Below, piece by piece: positions 6,290 to 8,970 of a stretch of 8,970 bases of DNA. This DNA is from Anaerolineae bacterium (GTDB taxonomy: Bacteria; Chloroflexota; Anaerolineae; J102). How positions within the stretch are numbered: the first letter of the stretch is position 1; every line of letters starts with the position of its first letter. The stretch covers positions 1-8,970 of the forward strand of contig JALXAF010000035.1 in assembly GCA_026992375.1 (NCBI GenBank). Reading direction: 5' to 3'. Both the position numbers and the translations under genes were made by a program. Below the pieces are notes generated by a model that was given only the letters and a program-made list of their open reading frames with translations, did not search any database and had not been told where the DNA came from.

Positions 6290-6390
6290 ATGTCACGAAG
6301 GCTCGAAGTTTTTCGAAGACACGAAGGAAAAATAAAGAAAAAGGCTTCGTGTCTTTGCCTTCTTCGTTTCTTCGTGGCAAAAAGTAGTGG
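6290..6390. repeat. CGAAG/CTTCG inverted-repeat element
   Basis: A cluster of CGAAG units on the left (CACGAAGG, CTCGAAG, TCGAAGACACGAAGG) and CTTCG units on the right (GGCTTCGTGTC, CTTCTTCG, TTCTTCGTGGC). The best paired arms are AAGACACGAAG (6316-6326) and CTTCGTGTCTT (6345-6355), perfect over 11 bp with an A-rich 18-base loop. It has no coding character and looks like a dispersed intergenic repeat, a kind I recall from environmental genomes. Confidence 0.55.
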
Positions 6391-6409
6391 TGAGACCTTG
6401 GTACTTATT

Positions 6410-6439
6410 TTGACGCTTTTGCGCTGTTTCGAGTATAAT
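6410..6439 (+). promoter_or_regulatory. Strong sigma-A-type promoter upstream of greA
   Basis: TTGACG (6410-6415), 18-base spacer, TATAAT (6434-6439). This is five of six at -35 and a perfect -10, the best promoter in the window. Start expected near 6446. It points toward greA, 330 bases away, but an intrinsic terminator follows after about 25 bases of RNA. Confidence 0.7.
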
Positions 6440-6445
6440 ATCGAT

Positions 6446-6496
6446 CACGCCAACGACTTGTCTCAAGGAACTGGGCTTCGCCTCAGTTCTTTTTTT
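6446..6496 (+). ncRNA. Predicted ~50-nt greA leader RNA (GraL-like arrangement)
   Basis: Promoter and terminator bracket about 50 bases without a start codon or reading frame. In Escherichia coli the greA leader similarly yields short terminated RNAs (GraL) with trans effects. Here only position and architecture match; I claim no sequence homology. Read-through would give the greA mRNA. Confidence 0.35.
6468..6496 (+). terminator. Intrinsic terminator in the greA leader
   Basis: GAACTG-GGC, loop TTC, GCC-(bulged T)-CAGTTC forms a 9-bp stem directly followed by seven T residues (6490-6496). Orientation is plus. The only upstream plus-strand transcript in reach is the one from the 6410-6439 promoter, so it acts as a leader attenuator or ends a short RNA. 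Confidence 0.7.
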
Positions 6497-6586
6497 GTCC
6501 GGCGGCGCTGCCGCGTGGAAAATAGACATTTTGGCAGTAACCTGCGGTGAGGCGAGCTCTTAACTTTCCGCTCAAACATGCCCGAA

Positions 6587-6661
6587 TCAATGATTGATGA
6601 GTAATGATTAAAGTGAAAACCACACTGATTTCGCCTTTGATCATTATTCATTAATCATTGA
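6587..6661 (+). repeat. 27-bp stem-loop in the greA leader
   Basis: Arms 6587-6613 and 6635-6661 pair over all 27 positions around a 21-base loop. Twenty-four pairs are Watson-Crick and three (6609/6639, 6601/6647, 6596/6652) are G-U in plus-strand RNA; on the minus strand these would be A-C mismatches. The arms are AT-rich with an internal AATGATT duplication. It may be a miniature mobile repeat or an RNA structure in the leader, or both. There is no T-run after it, so it is not a terminator. Confidence 0.7.
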
Positions 6662-6773
6662 GCGTTGTCATTAGCAGCATAATGCCGGACGTGAGCAATA
6701 ACCCTTTTTATTTCCGATAACGTCTAATATCTGACGGGAAATTATCTTCTCCAAGGAAGCATGGAGTTTTGTC

Positions 6774-7259
6774 ATGTCGAACAACGAAAATGAAAACGTC
6801 GTTTATCTCACTCCCGAGGGCCTGAAAAAGCTGAAGGAGGAATTGGATTGGCGCATCAATGTGCGTCGCCCCGAAATCGCCCGGCAGATCGAGGTCGCGC
6901 GCAAGGATGGCGATCTTTCTGAGAACGCTGGTTATGATGAGGCGAAATATCAGGCGGGTATGAACGAAGGCCGCATCATGGAGCTTCAGCATCGTCTCAA
7001 ACACGCCGTCATCATCGAACAGAATGACGGCCCGGCCGAAATCGTGGAGCTGGGACGCACTGTCACCATCATCGATAAGGAATTCGGCGATGAGGAAGTG
7101 TACACCATCGTCGGCTCGGCCGAAGCCTCGCCCGGCGATGGCAAGATCTCCAACGAATCGCCCATTGGCGGCGCTCTGATGGGCAAGAAAGTGGGAGACG
7201 TGGTTATCGTGAGTGCACCCGGCGGCGAGATCGTCTTTGAAATCGTCAACATCGCCTGA
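6774..7259 (+). CDS. greA: Transcription elongation factor GreA
   Basis: The 161-residue product has the two GreA domains. The N-terminal antiparallel coiled coil (about 9-82) carries the tip motif ARKDGDLSENAGYDEAK, with Asp47 and Glu50 as the acidic residues that enter the RNA polymerase secondary channel to promote cleavage of backtracked RNA. The C-terminal FKBP-like domain (about 88-161) has YTIVGSAEASP, NESPIGGALMGKKVGD and IVNIA. Length is standard. ATG 6774 is supported by GGAG at 6763-6766 with 7-base spacing; that site can pair with CTCCA at 6749-6753 in a small hairpin. lysS follows after 25 bases, so they form an operon. The long upstream leader holds a promoter, terminator and large stem-loop. 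Confidence 0.97.
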   Translation: MSNNENENVVYLTPEGLKKLKEELDWRINVRRPEIARQIEVARKDGDLSENAGYDEAKYQAGMNEGRIMELQHRLKHAVIIEQNDGPAEIVELGRTVTIIDKEFGDEEVYTIVGSAEASPGDGKISNESPIGGALMGKKVGDVVIVSAPGGEIVFEIVNIA

Positions 7260-7284
7260 CATCCCTTTCTCCAGGAAATTCCCC

Positions 7285-8814
7285 ATGTCTAAAAATCCCA
7301 CCGCCGCCCCCACCGAACAAGACCTGCTGGATCAGGAGCGGGTGCGCCGCGAGAAGCTGGCCCGCCTGCTGGAATCTGGCGTCAATCCCTATCCGCCCCG
7401 GGTGGAGCGCACCCACAGCATCGCTCAGGCGCTGGCCCAATATCAAGCGGGCGAGCTGAGCGAGGATGATGGTCTGGCCCTGGCCGGACGTCTCCTCTCC
7501 CGCCGCATCATGGGCAAGCTCTCCTTCGGCCACATCGAAGACGGCACGGGCAAGATCCAGATCATGGTGCGCCGCGACCTGCTGGGGACGGAGAAATACA
7601 ATCAGTTTTTCAAGAAGCTCGTCGATCTGGGCGACATCATCGGCGTGACGGGAACGATGACCGTGACCAAGACGGGGGAGACCACCCTGCTGGTCGAGGA
7701 TGTCGTCCTGCTAGCCAAGGCTCTCAAGCCCATGCCCGACAAGTGGCACGGGCTCAAGGACCCCGAGCTGCGGCAGCGGCAACGCTATCTCGATCTCATG
7801 GTCAATCCCGAGGTGCGAGCGCGATTTCGGGTGCGGGCGCAGATGCTGCGGGCCATCCGCGACTATCTGGACGGCCAGGGCTTTCTGGAGGTGGAAACGC
7901 CCATCCTCCAGCCCCTTTACGGCGGGGCCGCGGCCGAGCCTTTTGTCACGCATCACAACTATCTGCACCAGGACCTTTATCTGCGCATCAGTTTCGAGCT
8001 GTATCTCAAGCGGCTGCTGGTGGGCGGCTATGACAGGGTGTATGAGATCGGGCGGGATTTTCGCAACGAGGGCATCAGCCACAAGCACAATCCCGAATTC
8101 ACCCAACTCGAGTTCTACGAAGCCTACACCGATTACAACGGCGTCATGGCCCGCACCGAGGAGATGATCGCCTATGTGGTGGAGCGGGTGACGGGCGGGC
8201 TCAAGGTGACCTGGCAGGGCCATGAGATCGACTTCACGCCTCCCTGGCCCCGCATCCCTCTGCGCCAGGCCATCCTCGACGCCTCGGGCATCGATTACGA
8301 TCAATATCCCGACGCGGACAGCCTGCGGGCCGTCATGCGAGAGAAGGGCGTGGATGCGCCCGCGGACGCCAGCCGCGGCAAGCTCATCGATAAGTTGCTG
8401 AGCCTGTTCGTCGAGCCCAATCTCATCCAGCCTACCTTCCTCGTCGATTATCCCATCGACGTTTCGCCTCTGGCCAAGCGCAAGCCCGGAACCAGAGATG
8501 TAGTGGAGCGCTTCGAGGGCTTTGTGGGCGGCATGGAGCTGTGCAACGCCTTCACCGAGCTCAACGATCCCATCGATCAGTTGGAGCGTTTTTTGGATCA
8601 GGGCCGGGCTCTGGAATCGGGCGACAAGGAGGCCACGCCCGTGGATATGGACTACATCAACGCGCTCAGCTACGGGATGCCCCCGGCTGGCGGCTTTGGC
8701 ATGGGCATCGATCGCTTCGCCATGCTCCTCACCGATCAGGAAAACATCCGCGAGGTCATCCTCTTCCCCCATCTGCGTCCGGAAAAGCGAGAGGGAGAGG
8801 GCGGCGAAGCGTAA
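7285..8814 (+). CDS. lysS: Lysyl-tRNA synthetase, class II
   Basis: The 509-residue enzyme charges tRNA-Lys with lysine using ATP in the cytoplasm. The N-terminal OB-fold anticodon-binding domain (about 60-150) includes GRLLSRRIMGKLSFGHIED. The class IIb catalytic core shows motif 1 (FLEVETPIL from residue 200, ending in the invariant Pro206), motif 2 (YEIGRDFRNEGISHKHNPEF from residue 253, Arg257) and motif 3 (GGFGMGIDRFAML from 469, Arg477), with MELCNAFTELNDP before it. Start ATG 7285 (MSKNPT) has AGGA at 7273-7276; the upstream extension to 7213 overlaps greA and has no family character. All catalytic motifs are intact. It sits second in the greA operon. The charged tail after LFPHLRPE is short and variable. 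Confidence 0.97.
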   Translation: MSKNPTAAPTEQDLLDQERVRREKLARLLESGVNPYPPRVERTHSIAQALAQYQAGELSEDDGLALAGRLLSRRIMGKLSFGHIEDGTGKIQIMVRRDLLGTEKYNQFFKKLVDLGDIIGVTGTMTVTKTGETTLLVEDVVLLAKALKPMPDKWHGLKDPELRQRQRYLDLMVNPEVRARFRVRAQMLRAIRDYLDGQGFLEVETPILQPLYGGAAAEPFVTHHNYLHQDLYLRISFELYLKRLLVGGYDRVYEIGRDFRNEGISHKHNPEFTQLEFYEAYTDYNGVMARTEEMIAYVVERVTGGLKVTWQGHEIDFTPPWPRIPLRQAILDASGIDYDQYPDADSLRAVMREKGVDAPADASRGKLIDKLLSLFVEPNLIQPTFLVDYPIDVSPLAKRKPGTRDVVERFEGFVGGMELCNAFTELNDPIDQLERFLDQGRALESGDKEATPVDMDYINALSYGMPPAGGFGMGIDRFAMLLTDQENIREVILFPHLRPEKREGEGGEA

Positions 8815-8873
8815 CCTCTGGCATGAAACGACTTGGGTGTGTCCAATTTCGGTTGGAAGCGTTTGCCACGTCC

Positions 8874-8970
8874 GCCCGGCGATGAAGTCGCCGGGCTACA
8901 AAACAGCGCCGGATAAATCCGGCTAGCCCCGAAGGGGCGCTGTTTCTAGCCGGGGGACTTTATCCCCCGG
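8874..8970. repeat. Cluster of GC-rich palindromes downstream of lysS, cut by window edge
   Basis: Four inverted repeats follow in 97 bases: GCCCGGCGA/TCGCCGGGC (8874-8896); outer arms AAACAGCGCC/GGCGCTGTTT (8901-8945), enclosing GCCGGAT/ATCCGGC (8908-8923) and GCCCC/GGGGC (8926-8938); and CCGGGGG/CCCCCGG (8950-8970), flush with the end. The middle unit can fold as a branched cruciform. No T-run follows any of them. This resembles dispersed REP-like intergenic repeats rather than a terminator; the array probably continues beyond the window. Confidence 0.65.

Noticed and set aside
7711..8772. 353-codon open frame on the minus strand opposite lysS
   Set aside because: Shadow of a GC-rich conserved gene: His/Gln/Gly-rich composition, no domain, fully antisense to an intact lysyl-tRNA synthetase.
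8901..8945. Branched fold as a tRNA or riboswitch
   Set aside because: Only 45 bases, no CCA-end arms or T-loop consensus, and the arms are overlapping palindromes of repeat type.
1..8970. CRISPR array, toxin-antitoxin pair, phage genes or a defence island
   Set aside because: No regularly spaced short repeats with unique spacers, and none of the intact genes belongs to known defence families. The patatin-like protein could recall phospholipase effectors of CBASS, but no cyclase or sensor gene is adjacent, so a housekeeping lipid hydrolase is favoured.

Overview
The window looks like a piece of a GC-rich Chloroflexota (Anaerolineae-like) chromosome. The inference rests on the LPVMLRN-type C-terminus of the first protein, an ending I associate with exported proteins of that phylum, on the closely spaced greA-lysS pair, and on GC-rich palindromic intergenic repeats. 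No rRNA or other taxonomic marker is present, so this stays an inference.

Layout. 1-368: 3' end of an LVIVD-repeat beta-propeller gene (+). 369-578: non-coding, with one GC-rich hairpin. 579-1391: AT-rich four-helix membrane protein of unknown function (+). 1392-2520: graveyard of mobile DNA, in which an IS256-type left end and transposase N-terminus is joined to an internal piece of an IS4-like DDE transposase, and that is joined in frame to a decayed, frameshifted Nudix-like gene. 2539-4849 (-): an OmpR/PhoB response regulator whose last 14 bases overlap a GT-C glycosyltransferase gene. 4850-5151: a regulatory interval. 5152-6162 (-): patatin-like phospholipase. 6163-6773: a long leader/repeat region. 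6774-8814 (+): greA-lysS, 25 bases apart. 8815-8970: cluster of palindromes running off the end.

The most interesting non-coding signal is at about 4997-5148. An 18-bp perfect palindrome of CRP/FNR type (NTGAT-N4-ATCAN) lies exactly 41.5 bp upstream of a plausible plus-strand start with an extended -10. It is followed by a small stem-loop, a single-stranded stretch matching the anti-Shine-Dalgarno tail of 16S rRNA (CACCTCCTTTCT), and a strong plus-oriented intrinsic terminator, with no plus-strand protein gene that the terminator could serve. This reads as a candidate roughly 100-nt CCUCC-seed small RNA under CRP/FNR-type control.

The second signal is the greA leader: a near-consensus promoter (6410-6439) followed within about 30 bases by an intrinsic terminator (6468-6496), predicting a roughly 50-nt RNA, then a 27-bp stem-loop whose only deviations from perfect pairing are G-U wobbles on the plus-strand RNA. 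The promoter-terminator layout resembles the GraL leader RNA of Escherichia coli greA, without evident sequence relationship.

The protein genes fall into housekeeping (greA, lysS), envelope/lipid functions (glycosyltransferase, patatin, membrane protein, propeller) and a regulator without a visible kinase partner. I found no CRISPR array, tRNA, rRNA or phage module.
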